Part shown: in pieces, positions 12,511-24,537 of the stretch
Position numbering within the stretch: the stretch's first letter is position 1
How the letters are laid out: each line of letters begins with the position of its first letter
DNA from: Verticillium longisporum
Lineage: Eukaryota > Ascomycota > Sordariomycetes > Glomerellales > Plectosphaerellaceae
DNA: 64,000 nucleotides
Assembly: GCA_019188255.1 (NCBI GenBank)
Contig: JAETXT010000009.1
Span: 1,054,001-1,118,000, forward strand
Reading direction: 5' to 3'
Translations under genes and position numbers: made by a program
The notes under the pieces: generated by a model
The model's input: only the letters and a program-made list of their open reading frames with translations
Databases searched by the model: none
What the model was told of the DNA's origin: nothing

Positions 12511-13138
12511 GCTTGCGAATTATGAATTATGATGGATGAAGCGTTGGCATAGAGTAGAAGGACTATCGACAAGCTTCGAATGAAGGTTTGACCTTGCTGC
12601 AGGTATATAGTCTAATGCGATGTTGCTAGAGGGGTTGAAGGTGTCATTGTGTGAGCAGTACGGCATTTATCTAGCCGTTTGTCCATTAAACATTACGGGC
12701 TTCTTTATCTTGAATTTGATGACGAACTGTTGAATTTCGTGAATTCGCGTGGATAACATGCTCAGTACTGAGTGTGTCTCTGGTACATGGCATTATTCGA
12801 AAAGGCAGCGCCAAGAGTGGATCAAGGTCATTTTAATTCCTCTCGTCCTGCTAGTAAGGACAGACTCATCTGATAGATAACACGATGATGGGGAGGGAGA
12901 GAATGCCCCCCCTTGGTGTCTGTCTGTTTGACGGAACACCTACGACTGTGATGAAAAGAACGGATTTCCCAACCTCCGCACATGTGGCGGTCCCTGATTT
13001 CGCCCCGAACGCCGCTGATCTATGCCTCGGATATACAAGATGAAACAAAATGTCCCAAAGAACGCAAGGAAAAATAAAACATCACGCCAGCCCTCGGGGT
13101 AGCTTCTGCTTCTCTTTCTATCTCGCTCTTTACGACTC
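12511..13138. other. Convergent intergenic gap, no gene seen
   Basis: Lies between two gene 3' ends. It can hold both polyadenylation regions; nothing else is recognised. Confidence 0.5.
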
Positions 13139-13971
13139 TCACGCCAGGAGGAAGGCGCCCGCGGCGAGCAGCGGCGCCCAGCCGAGCAGCGCGCTGCTGC
13201 GCAGGACGGCCTCGGCGCCGGACTTGACGACTGTGTTGCTGCCGGATGCGCGCGTCGTGATGGTGTAGATGTCGGCGGCGCCAATGTCGGTCGAGTTAAA
13301 GCAGTTTGTCGAGTTGACCTCGGCGATGCGCTCGTCGCCGGGCTCGGCAAAGGTGATGTCGACGCACTGGAGACGGGGACGGCTGTTAGCGTGCTGTTCT
13401 AGGTGGACAGGACATTTCACGCGAGCGAGCAAGCTTACCGAGTACAGAGCCGCGCCGTGCATGGCGTGCTCGACAATCTGAATGGTGGCGTTGTCGCCGG
13501 CCTTGACGGTGACATTGTTGGGCATGGGCAGCTGGGGAAGGCAGACGGTGCCGGGGTAGGGGTTCTTGCTGGGGCCGAGGATCTGGAAGGGGACGCCCAT
13601 TGTGTTGGACATGTTGAGGGGACCGCCGTCGGGGCCGCCGGTGCCGAAGCCCATGTTGATGTGGACGGTGGCCGTGAGGTGGCCTTGGAACCAACCGGGC
13701 TGGAAGGCAACGGCGCCGCCGGTCGTGGGCCAGTATGTGCGGTTCTGCGTCAACGGGGTTCCGCCGCCTGGGTGGCATGTTAGTTTATACCGGCCGGTTC
13801 AGGAGGGGAATCTTGGAGACATCGAGGCTTACAAGGGAAGGTCCACTGCATGCCGTAGGGGAAGGTCTCATTGGTGATGAGATTGTTCCCTCGCCAGCCT
13901 GGATAGGAGATGACGATGTGGGCGGCGGCCGTCGCCGCGAGGACGAGAGCAGATAGTGTTGAGGCGAGCAT
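13139..13971 (-). CDS. X325/Bim1-like copper-binding GPI-anchored protein
   Basis: Exons 13971-13833, 13767-13439 and 13366-13139 give 231 residues; introns are 65 and 72 nt and keep phase. A signal peptide (about residues 1-18, ending TAAA) is followed at once by His, so the mature protein would begin HIVISYPGWRGN. An N-terminal His of this type forms the copper histidine brace of LPMO-like X325/Bim1 proteins. Cysteines and several N-glycosylation sequons (NRT, NVT, NAT, NST) follow. The C-terminus is hydrophobic after a Ser/Gly/Ala stretch, as in a GPI signal. Known relatives act in copper acquisition or at the cell surface rather than in polysaccharide cleavage. Confidence 0.85.
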
Positions 13972-15763
13972 GGTGATGAGAACGTGTGGTGGTTTCGAGA
14001 GATGAAGTCTCAACAGATGCAGCGAGTCTCGTTTCGACCTGAGTTCCGACAGGCTTTTCTTTTTGAAGACCCTTTGTTCACAAGGCTGTCAAGAGATTCG
14101 AACACCGGCAGTCAGTCCAAATGTCGAAGGTGGCTGGGTCGTCTTTGTTGGTCTGCTTGTGTAACGTTGGGGGTGTTGTCGTCTTCGTCTTGTCGAGCTC
14201 TTTCACAGTCCAGCAGTCGATATTAAAAGATGCTTCGTATCGTCTCGCGCAGCAGGACGATTCAGTCTTCGGAGTCGCAAAATGGTTCTGAGAGGAGAGA
14301 CGGGAGAGGAGGGTGAGCGTGAGGCGGCCCTCCCGAGCTATTATCACTGGGCCAGACACAGTAGACCACGCAGCAGCAGACCACCCGGCCCCGACGATCC
14401 AGCCGCCCGTCTAGATGCAGGCGCATGGCGTTCGACCACTTGAAGATGGGCAGCACACCTGCATGCGCCCAATGGGGTGTCGCTGAAGGCTTTCTACCCC
14501 CGCCCGCGACATGTCTTGCTCTGGCCAGGCTCGTGTGAAGAGAGGGAGTTTGAAGGCCAAGCTGGGGGCCGCGCGACCAGCAGTTGTCCTGCATGCCGCG
14601 TGCTTCCACAAAGGCTTGCCCACCCCTTGTGCGACCGACAGGAGACGAAGCCAATGGGGAGCTTCGGGGCTGGCGAGCCGCCGCGACAGCTGTGATGGGA
14701 ATCTGTGATTTGCCCACGGGAGGAGAGTAGGGGTGCAGGCGGGTGATGAGCGGGGAGCCAATGGAGAGCTGGAGATGCGAGCAGGCATTCGGTGGCCAAG
14801 ACGCTGAGTGGCGGGAAGCCAACACTGAACAAGGGTCAGGGTGCTTGTAAGCGCCGACATGGAGTTGGTGTCGTGCCAAGCCCAATGTGCTTGTGTGCTT
14901 TGTGTACTGGTGCCCCTCATTCTCCGGTCTGACCTGGTCTTGGACCTAGTGGGTGATGGGGGCTATTTCGGTCCCTGTACATGTACATGAATGGTGGTAT
15001 CTGCACCTGTGGGAGCTAGGTGACCTTGATGCCGTGGCGGTTGATTTCGAAGCTACGGAAGTCGCAGATCGTCAGCATTGTACTCGATTCCACGACTTGT
15101 GAAGCTTCGTGTCCATGCTGAATGATGACTGCGCTGCTGACGACAACTCAACTCCGGGTTTCACTGTCGATCGATTCTCTGACAAGTTGTCACGCCGCCG
15201 CCTGGGTTTCGCCAAACGCCATAAGCTGACTGCTGCACTGATGGCCATCCGAGTTTTGCCAAGCTTGGCAATGGCCGCCGCTGCCGATTCGTTGCTTCGG
15301 CGTTGAAATACACGCCGCAACGTGCCTGGAAAGATGTCGAATAGGTGGCTTCACAAGTGCCGGAGGATGAATCCTTCGCGTGGACCAGCCTGAGACGTAC
15401 TCTCGGGTTGTTTCTACCATGTGTCGCTGCAACCCAAGACAAGGCTTCATGCCGACTTCTAGATGACTCGCGAGTTTGCCTGCAAAATTTCTGCGAAAAA
15501 TTATTGGCTCTTCTATGCGATCATTGATGGACGCATAATAATTAGTGCTCTGAAATGTGCTTGTTGTGAACAACAGGTATGGATATTGTAGTTGATTTGG
15601 AAAGACCGAGGGGTCCCTCCGAGTTCTGGTGCTCGACTTCAGTCTGCCATGCAGCGTCCACCTTAAGGGAAAGCGGTCTAGAGTCACCCCTCATTCTGCC
15701 GAACCCCCCCCTCCGAAATTTGGTCAAAACCACCATCTTTATGTCAATTGATCGCCATCAATC
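13972..15763. other. Intergenic, no gene seen
   Basis: About 1.8 kb between divergent genes. Long overlapping frames at 14260-14920 on the minus strand have biased composition but no recognisable protein. A CCTGTACATGTACATG palindrome lies near 14976-14991. Confidence 0.45.
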
Positions 15764-16745
15764 ATGTCGGAAAGCCTTCCCGTCGAAGACGGTCCTGTCG
15801 AACAGGAAGAATGGACGAGAGTGAGATCCAAGTCTAGATTCCGCCGCGCCCCACGAAACACTGTACCATCGGCACTCGCCAACAAAATCAAACCCGACGA
15901 ACCCCACCATCACAAATCTGTGGCCGACATCAAGACCGAATTCGAGACCTTCCACACACGATGGCACGGATCGGATGCTCACCAGCGACTTTCTGTACTG
16001 CTTGAAAAGAAGAACAAGAATGTGCATGCGCCAGTGAACAAGGCGGTGTGCTTGGGTGTCGGCACATTTGACACGGAAGATGGCGGCTGGGACGCCCGGA
16101 GGAGGACATACATCCAGTTGATTGCTTTCCTGGACATGGTTGAGCTGCTGTGTACGTGAAGGATTCCACGTCCGAGGAGACTGATCTGACAATTTTGTAG
16201 CCAAAGAATCAAGCGAGCCCATTCGCTGTATCTTCCAGGAGCCGCGCTTCACAGCCAACGACAAGGCATTTCTCGAAAGCCTTGGCCATGAAATTGTCGA
16301 GTCTCCTGGCGCCTTCGAGGCTGTCGACCGACATTCCCTCCTCTTCGCCATTCACATGTATCGACCGATATACGAGGCCGCGCTGTCCACACTGCCCGCA
16401 GTGTTCGTTGGCACCGGTTGGGAGACGTGGGACGGCGTGGGCAACTTGAAAGAGGGCGACTTCCAGTGCATGAAGGACATGCATGCATCACACAAGCTGC
16501 TGCCGTTTCCGCAAGATGGCACGCACACGACATTTTCTAGCACGTGTATCTACTGGAGACCTCTTGAAGAGTCAGACGGCCAATCCTCTGACGCGGCTGA
16601 CGTCGTGCCTCCAAGCGGTGCCACCGGTCATGGTGTGCCAGAGGTGGCTAAACTTGAGGATGGCAAAGATCAGGCCCAAAACGCTGGCGCCTCTCATGGC
16701 ACAGAAGACGCTAAAGAAGCTATAATAGGTGCGATCCAGAGCTAA
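15764..16745 (+). CDS. SRR1-like domain protein
   Basis: Exons 15764-16151 and 16201-16745 give 310 residues; the 49-nt intron ends TTTTGTAG and joins phase 1. The central part carries the SRR1-like signature: KAVCLGVGTFD near residue 95, then IFQEPRFTANDKAFLESLG and GAFEAVDRHSLLFAIHMYR. SRR1 was named from an Arabidopsis protein linked to red-light signalling and clock output. Fungal members are uncharacterised, with possible roles in heme or stress biology. The last 70 residues are Ser/Gly/Glu-rich and probably disordered. Its stop is only 27 bp from that of the convergent gene on the other strand. Confidence 0.85.
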
Positions 16746-16772
16746 CCGGACACCTTTTTAACTCGCAAGCAT

Positions 16773-17913
16773 TCACTCCGCCTCGTACACGTACAACGTG
16801 GCATGGCCCTCCTCGGGCAGGAAGTAGAGCTGCATCCTGCCATCAACTACGTCGACATCCACTGGGTTCTTCGTCACCAACACGCCATGGTCCGTCCTCA
16901 TGGTGATTGGAACCTCCATCAGCGGCTCCAGCGTCTGGGTATCGACGATTGCGACTCCGCCGACCTCGACCCCGTCTGCCAGCTTCGCGATGCCAGAGCA
17001 GAGCATCACGGCGCGGTCGTCATACGCCTTGGCGTGCCCCAGAAATTTGCAGTCCTGATAATCGATCCAGTGTGACGGGTTGATCACTCTGCGCTCTGGC
17101 GATGCGAATTTTGACAGTGGTGCTGGTTTGTCAAGGCTCCATATGGACCCCTCACGGCCGCCCCAATTGAGAGTCGTCAGGGTACGATTCGAAGGATCAT
17201 GGACAATGCCCCCTTGATGGTCGCCTACTCGAAAGAGGGTTTCATGTTGGAGGGTGGCAGGACCCAGGCGTAGGGCTGTGGCCGTGCTGTTCGGTCGGTA
17301 TTCACTGAGAGTAGCCCAGATGAACTCGCCATCATAGTCAATGCCACCCAGGTGATACTAATTTGTGCGTGTCACATAAAATTGATCACTCTTTTCAAGA
17401 ACGGAAAAGGTAATCAGGGTTCAAATCATTTGCGACTTGTCGACGTACCTCTGTTGAGTCTTTTTCGCTCAGCGTTGCGTCGGCGATTCGCTGGCCCTGT
17501 CCGTCAAACACGACAATGTGCCCGAACCCAGCACCGGCTGTCCGGTCTGTGCCATCCTCCCATTGACCATCAGGAAATTTCCGCGTCGGGGCTGTGTACT
17601 CGCCAGCAGAGACGAAGTAGCGATCCGTCCCTACCTTGGCGATCCCTTCTGGTTCCCAGAGCTCGCCCTCGAAGGGGATCTTGGACACGAGTCGCCAGGA
17701 CGTTGAGCGCGTGAGCTTCGAGAACTGGGCGAGTATCTCGTCGGCATGGGTGAGAGGATTTGGCGGCGGCAGAGGCGATGGTGCGAATGGGGTCGACGGG
17801 CGCGTGATGGTGATATTTGGGGATGCCAAGGAGGGTCGGGCCATGGTGGACAATGGCAATATCGTGGCGCTGCCGAACAAGAAGAAGTAGAGGGCACCCA
17901 GAATTGAAGTCAT
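16773..17913 (-). CDS. Secreted or anchored beta-propeller-like protein of unknown function
   Basis: Exons 17913-17449 and 17357-16773 give 349 residues; the 91-nt intron keeps phase 0. The chosen start gives a hydrophobic N-terminus (SILGALYFFLFG) that can be a signal peptide or anchor; earlier frame residues lack one. Repeated strands follow, such as LWEPEGIAKVGTDRYFVSAGEY, GHIVVFDGQGQRI, YHLGGIDYDGEFIWA and GGIVHDPSNRTLTTLNWGGREG. These resemble SMP-30/phytase-type propellers and possibly the DUF6454 family. No catalytic assignment is made. It shares strand and spacing (294 bp) with the DUF1593 gene upstream. Confidence 0.75.
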
Positions 17914-18207
17914 TGGACGTTGGCGGAACCGTTTTATTCGGCCGACTTTGGGAGAGGACAGCAAGTTGCCGGCTGTTGTTGCGCATGCGTTGTACCGTTT
18001 GGGTGATGCGGATGGGCCGGAATGTGGACGCAGGTGGAGGTCACTGGGGATGTGAGTACCGTCATTGGGGTGCACAGATTGTCTTTTGACAGGGCTTTGA
18101 TTCGGAGACAACCACATTGAGGTTTCCCACGGATACTCTTGATCGGATCGATCTAGTACAGTTGACTTCAACCACGGCAAACCAATTCATCCAAGGTCTG
18201 AGAATTC

Positions 18208-19798
18208 TCAATTGGCATTCCAATCATCGGCGCCGAAGGCCTTCATCACCTCGGCAATGTTATCCGGGGCTGACCCGGCCTCCACAGCCCCTCGCAAGTC
18301 CTTGTTCGTTGTTTGAATGATGATCCTCTTATACGACGTCAGCGCAGGCGTACCGTTATCAGTCACCTCCAGAACCAGATGTAGTAGCTGGCCCCGAGCC
18401 ACGGGGCTCCCCGTGGTGAACCTGTCAAAGCAGCACTGTTCCGGCGGCGGTATGCGCACCTTGACGCGTCTCGCATCGGGCTCCAGGTTCTCAATCTCGA
18501 GATTCGAGACCTCGAACCGCACCAGCCATTGCGTGGCCGTCGGCTCTTTGTACTGCCACCATTTGAACGACAGGCTGTCGCCGTCTGGGTCATAAGAGCT
18601 ACTCGCATCAAACACGATGTCCTCGCCAGCCTCAATCTCGAGCTCCAGAGCTTCATGGCCCCACGAGTCATTGACGCAGAGAACGGGGTGGTGGTTGGCG
18701 GCCTCGAAGTCAGCATTCAGAGACCACTGGATCCGCGAGGCGAAATCGTTTTGAAACGTGTCCCTCCACCGCCAGATCGTCGCCTGGTTTGAGGTGTACG
18801 TCTTGCCGTCGGCTCCCACCACGGCGTCCGCCGTGTCGCTGTAGTGTCTGCCAGCCAGGCCCTTGCCGCTGAGATCTGTCAGGGCGTAGCGGCCGCCCCA
18901 GGAGCCGTACTCGGGGTGTTCTCTGACGCCCAGTCCGTTTTGGATGAGATACAGGAAGGTTGGTGTGTCGCCCTCGGGGATGAAGATGTAGTCCGGGTAC
19001 GTCGAGCCGAGGGGCCCGACCTGGATATTCTTCTCGATCCAAGATTTCGTCATCTTGGAGAAATCGGGCCCGCCGTGATCAAAACCGTAATATCGGTCGC
19101 CCGCGATGCCTGTCCATGCTGCGAGGCCATATTGGTTCCACGCATGGACGGAGGAGATGTAGAAGATGTCGGAAAATTCGGCGCGAATCCACGCCGAGGT
19201 ATCATCCTGGTCCGAGATTGTGTAGACCCTGAGCTTGGCGCGCAACGATGCCGCCTGGTCGGCGGGATATTTCTCCTTGATCGTGAGGAGGACCTGTGCG
19301 AGGACATTTGTGCCACCCCATACGAGCACCCATAGTGGTCTGTCGGAGGAGGCTTCAATCCTGTCCAGAAGCAGTTGGTGGCCGTCCGTGAGTGGTTTGT
19401 CTGTCCCGACACCCTCAAAGCCGTATACCTGAAGGCGCATCCAGATCAGTCTTTCATGCAAGTGACTGAAGAGGAAGAGGGGACCAACATACTGGAGGGC
19501 CTGACTTGACCAAGCTGCGTAGTTTTTCTGCGCTCGGGTATGGGTGGTCGGGGTGTGTGTGATTATTCAGGTTGTCGACTACGCCGGCGTAGCCGTCAAT
19601 GATCTTGTGCATGTCTTGAGGGCAGACCTTCGTCTTCATCCATGTTGACGTCACAGCAACAATGCCCTCAATGTCAAATTGATTGGAGTAGAGAAGGAAC
19701 CGCACGAGCGACTCTGCATCGTCAGGTTCATTGGAGATGTCGGACAGCACGAAGACGCGCGGCGTCTCGAGAAACGACTGAAGGCTCGAGGTACTCAT
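18208..19798 (-). CDS. DUF1593 (nucleoside-hydrolase-like, Sde182-type) protein
   Basis: Exons 19798-19493 and 19428-18208 give 508 residues; the 64-nt intron joins SGPP to VYGFEGVGTDKP. The N-terminus has FVLSDISNEPDDAESLVR, the Asp-rich site of the nucleoside-hydrolase-like fold. The middle has WVLVWGGTN and later SWGGRYALTD. The C-terminal third is an Ig-like beta domain (around DASSSYDPDGDSLSFKWWQY). Family members are predicted to act on sugar-linked or cellulose-related substrates. With this start there is no signal peptide. An upstream ATG at 19977 opens a short hydrophobic frame (MVPLIALLVSI) that could be a missed signal exon, but I found no clean join. Confidence 0.85.
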
Positions 19799-20621
19799 GG
19801 CAAGATTCCTACCGACGGGCTTTGAGCTTGAAAGGGCGTTGTGGCGCGTTGGTCCAGCTCGGCTCTCGGGTCAATGGCGTTTATGAAAGAAACATCTTCA
19901 AGACAACGCAGTCTGAGGAAGAAGAACCGAACTGAACTGCTGTCAATGCTGACGAGAAGGGCAATCAGAGGCACCATCACCGGTTCGGACTTGGACAACA
20001 CCCAGATGCCAACTTAAGCCTGATTCGGAATTGTTAAGCGCACCGCGAAGAGCCGGAAGCCGTACTCGTTGACTGCCCATCATGGGATTCTCCGTCGTTT
20101 CTCCAGTTCTCTCCACATGCAACCCCGAGGGGCCCCACCATCTGTACTCCAGGTTTACGGCTGGTCCTTCGCATGATGCCTGGATCTGCTGGGTCACCAC
20201 GTGGCGTTCTGCAGTCCCGAGCTGGCTCCCGATCAGGAAGTGCGAAGCACGATGGCATGATGGGTTGTTGGTATGTTGACCTGGTACCATGACTCGCCGC
20301 CAGACGGTTCACTGCGAAAAATCAGGTACCCAAGCTTGCCAAGGTAGCGTGAGAAGCCTGCTCAAGATCTCGACTACTCCAAGCCGATCCTGGAGCATTT
20401 TACCCCAGTCCTGATTCCCCAGACCGAGCAAGGCACGCTAGAACGACCGAGTCATTGTTTCCGAACCATGGCCGACTGGCGAGCCCTTCGCCGAGCCAGG
20501 TCACATATAAGCCCATCGCCTCCACCTCACTGCGATGGCATTTTGAACCTTGGAGCTCATCATCACCGACAAATGTTCAGCCGACTCTATCGTTGCTCAA
20601 GAAACCAAGCAGGCAGGCGTC
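19799..20621. promoter_or_regulatory. Divergent promoter region
   Basis: Separates the DUF1593 gene and the MFS transporter. May contain an unannotated 5' exon of the DUF1593 gene near 19977. No distinct operator is recognised. Confidence 0.4.
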
Positions 20622-22381
20622 ATGGAGCTCGACAAGAAGAACGACCCCGATATGGTGGCTGACGACGAGGTGACGGACCAGCTCGCCCGCCTTGCCAACC
20701 AGGACGAACACGACATCGGCAAGCGAGAATCCTTCAGGCGTTTCCCCAAGTCCTACCTGTGGTGTCTGTACGCTGTCTTTCTCGTGCTCCTTGGCAGCTT
20801 CGAGAACCAGGCCGCCGGCGTCATCCTCGGCATACCGAAATTCCGCGAGGACTTTGGCCATCAGTTTAATGACGAGCATGTCATCGATGCCTCGTGGCAA
20901 GCTGCGTTCAACGGTGCTCCCATCGCTACGTGAGTTCTTTCCGGTCCCCGGGAAAGCCTTGATGTTTCAGAATCTGACTTGATACCCGGTTACCAGGGCC
21001 GTCATGGGTGCTCTGGGAGGTGGACAGCTTGCAGACTGGATCGGCCGTAAGAAGGTCATCATGATGGCACTTGTCATTGCTTACGGTGCCATCACGATGG
21101 AGCTTTTGGCTACGAGTCCTGCCTTGTTCTTGGGGGGCAAGCTGCTCAATGGCTTCTCCATCGGCGCCATCCAGGGAATTACAGTGACCTACATTGGCGA
21201 GGTTCGTTCATGGGCCAAGACTTGTGCACATCTGGAAACATGATACTGACCAAAGCCCGTCTTTTCAGGTCACCCCTCTTGCGCTGCGCGGCATATTCAC
21301 CTGCCTGTCTGCGCTGTCATACACAATCGGACCCCTCATCGTCGCCCTCATCGTGAACGAGACGGGGGACCTCCCCAACCGATGGGCCTACCGCGCCGTC
21401 TTCGTCGCACAATACGGCTTTGCTGCCATAGCAACCCTCTTTGTGGCTTTCATGCCAGAATCGCCCTGGTGGCTGGCTTCCAAGGACCGTGACGAGGCGG
21501 CCCTCAAATCCCTGAATAACCTCGGCCACCGTGGAGACGAGGGTCAGAAGCGTCTTGCCGCCATCAAGCACACCCTGGCGCAGGTCAGCTCCGAGACTGC
21601 AGGCGCTACGTATATCGAGTGCTTTCGCAAGTCCAACCTTCGCCGCACCATCGTCTCGATTGCTCCCCTCTGCATTCAGTCCCTTAGCGGCGTGATGTTC
21701 GCCGCCGGATACAGCACCTACTACATGCAGCGAGCCGGGTACAGCACTGCTATGAGCTTCAAACTCCAGATCACCCAACAAGTCTTGTCGACCATTGGCA
21801 ACGTCATGTCATGGTGGCTGATCGATCGCGTCGGTCGCCGCAGCCTCACCTTCTGGGGCCTCTTTGTCCTGACCATCATTCTCTTCGCCACGGGAAGCCT
21901 GGCCATCTTCGCCGACCGTGAGCCCGGCGGACCTGAGGCTCGTGCCACGGTTGCTTTCATTCTGATCTACTGCTGGTGGTACAACGCCACTATCGGCGCC
22001 ACGGCCTACACCGTCCTTTGCGAAGTGTCCACTTCGCGCCTCCGCATCAAGACCATTGCCATCGGCCTCGCGGCACAGAACAGCTTGAACGTCATGTTCT
22101 CGTTTGTGCTTCCGTACCTCTTCAATCCGGATCATTTGAATCTGGGAGCGAAGATCAGCTACATCTTTGGAGTGCTGGCCATCATCTCTCTCGTCTTCTT
22201 GTGGTTCTACCACCCCGAGACGGCCGGAAGGACGTATGAGGAGCTGGACGAGATGTTCATGAAGAAGGTCCCCGCTCGGAAGTTCAAGTCATATCAGCCT
22301 GACACTGCGGCCATGGGTGAGGTCGTCAAGGCTGCATTTGAGAAAGAGGAGCTACAGGGCGAGGTTACTCACCGTGCTTGA
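20622..22381 (+). CDS. MFS sugar transporter (maltose permease-like)
   Basis: Exons 20622-20929, 20997-21201 and 21269-22381 give 541 residues; both introns are 67 nt and keep phase. The signature GQLADWIGRKK follows transmembrane segment 2. PESPWWLASKDRDEA (the family PESPRWL) ends the first half. Segment 10-12 features include ATAYTVLCEVSTSRLR and the closing PETAGRTYEELDEMF. About twelve hydrophobic segments are visible. The cytoplasmic head of about 55 residues is charged. This is the fungal sugar-porter family, closest by eye to alpha-glucoside permeases; the actual substrate cannot be read from sequence. The frame upstream of 20622 lacks an ATG. Confidence 0.9.
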
Positions 22382-22878
22382 GAAATGCGATCAAGGGAGG
22401 CGTCTTGAAGGCAACGTGGAGGAAGTATCTCAACAATCTTGCCGAGTAGAAATAATTCATGAGATTTCACCTCCCATAAAGTTGAGACGGGTTGCTACAA
22501 TTATGATTTGCGATATACATGAGGATACACACTCCAAAGCATATCGCGGTATCAACTCTGCAATGTTACTGGCCTTGTACCAGGAGGTACCTGTGGACCC
22601 TTGGAGCAGGGGGCTCGAGAGTTGATCTAGGGGGTTGAGACCACGAAGGCGCGTATATGGGGTTGAGTAGGGCCCGGTTCCAGGTTTAATCCCTTCACAT
22701 ACCTAACAACTGACTGTAAATACCGACTACGGAGGACCTTTGCTTCGTTCGTGATGTCGTTTTTCTTGCGCTCTTCATTTTCAATACAGGCCACAACAGG
22801 CAAGCACTCAACACCGACGGTCCGTACACCTCGGTCTATTCAAACGCTTGCTACCAGAACTAATGAAACCCCAAATCT
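22382..22878. other. Convergent intergenic gap, no gene seen
   Basis: Lies between the 3' ends of the transporter and HisRS genes. Nothing recognised. Confidence 0.5.
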
Positions 22879-24467
22879 TCATGATCCCTCTACGCTCAAC
22901 GCCAGCAATGCTCTCACTGCGTCGACCACATCCTGTCTGGCAACTAGCTGTCCTTTATCTTTCTGTGCAGAATTTCTGTCCCCGACGTGAAGTTGCTTGA
23001 CACGAACCTGTCCCGCATCTAGCTCCTCCTGACCAAGTATGACAGCGACGGGCGCGCCCTCTGAGGCACTGAATTGCTGTTGCGGTTTGGGTCTGACTTT
23101 GGCAGTGAACTCGGCACGGATGCCTGCATCCCAGAGCTGTCGGGCCACCTCCATGCGCTCGACCAAAAGGCCTTCGAAGTCCTTGCCCCCAAAGGCCATG
23201 ACATAGACATCAGCCTCGCGGCCCAGCTCGGAGGCTTTCTTGTTCTTGCGTCGCTCAGCCAAGAGGGTGAAGATCCGATCAATTCCAAATGATATACCTA
23301 CGCAAGGCACGGGACGTCGACCGTACATCCCTACCAGGTTATCATAGGGACCTCCGGCAGCAATGCTTCCGACCTGAGTGGACTGGCCATCAATACGGTC
23401 AGGGACGATTTCGTAGATCAGCCCCGTGTAGTAATCCAGACCCCTTGCTAGCGATAGGTCGAACGAAACCTTGGAACCTACGCCCATGGCTTCTATGTAA
23501 GTGGCAAGCAGTTTGAGGTCGGCCACACCTTCTTTCACATTCTGATTCATGATCAGGTTGGCGTCTGCCTCCAGACTGGACAGCATCTCGCGCATGGTGC
23601 CACTGCGCTGCACGTAAAGGCCCACGTGCTCGGCGGCCTCTTCGGAAAGGCCCTTCTCGACCATCTCTTTCTTCACTTCGTCCCATGACATCTTGTCCAG
23701 TTTATCAACAGCGGAGCTAATCGGGCGAATCTTATCATCTGGCACTCCGGCCACCGCGAACAAGCCGTCCAAGATGTTCCGGTGGTTCATTTTGATAGTG
23801 ATGCCCATATCAAACGCCTCAAAAACCTCGGCAATGATGCGCAGGATCTCAGCGTCGGGGATCATGGGATCGTAGATGCCCGCAATGTCGAAATCGCACT
23901 GATAGAACTCGCGAAGGCGCCCGCGGGAGACGGCAGGCTGGTCACGGCGATACACTTTGGCGATCTGGTACCGCTTGATGTGCTGAACGTCACGGCGCAT
24001 GGCGAGCCAACGTGCGAAGGGAACGGTGAGATCATATCGCAGGGAGCAGGCTTCGCCGCCCTGGTCCTCGAGGTTGTAGATCAGCCGCGAGTCCTCGCTG
24101 TATTTCTCGGACAAAATATTCTAAAGTTCAATGACGGACGTGTCCAAGGGTACTCCACCGTGGCGTTCAAGCACGTCGCTGATTGTCTGGCTGATATATG
24201 TGTCAGTAAATGGAATGGATCGCGAGATCTTCATGGTGACACGTACAAAATGCGATTACGCAGTAACAGATCCTGACCAACCCAGTCCCGGATACCTTTG
24301 GGTGTCTTGAGCTGGGCCCCTTGTCGAGGTTGTGCTGCACTCTTGGGACATTGTCCACTTTTTGCAGTTGCCTTTGTGAGACGATGTATCTCGCTCCTGA
24401 AATATCGAGACAGCACTAAAGAGCCATCTCGTCGCGGTGTGTTTTCCGCCGGTGTTTCAAGCTTCAA
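22879..24467 (-). CDS. HTS1: Histidyl-tRNA synthetase with an in-frame TAG and no visible ATG start
   Basis: Exon parts 24467-24247 and 24190-22879 are joined across a 56-nt intron (GTACGT...TATCAG). The protein has AQLKTPKGIRDW near the start, motif 2 VYRRDQPAVSRGRLREFYQ, the HisA loop RGLDYYTG, motif 3 GISFGIDRIF and a complete C-terminal anticodon-binding domain. It charges tRNA-His. A TAG at 24121-24123 interrupts the conserved DT.V.EL.. segment at a place where relatives have Lys. The 5' exon frame (24467 to 24247) contains no ATG, so the start lies in an unseen exon or is non-AUG (a TTG opens the frame at 24467). Everything after the stop is intact. It could be sequence error, readthrough or a recent null. 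Confidence 0.85.
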
Positions 24468-24537
24468 CTGCTACACTCGTGCCTTCGCTTCCTTCTGCTA
24501 TTCAACCTTTCGCAGGCAATTGATTGCTCCTTGCCAG

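Noticed and set aside
24121..24153. A 33-nt intron (GTACCC...TTTAG) that would skip the TAG in the HisRS gene
   Set aside because: It would be shorter than any other intron here and would delete the conserved DT.V.EL segment of the class II core.
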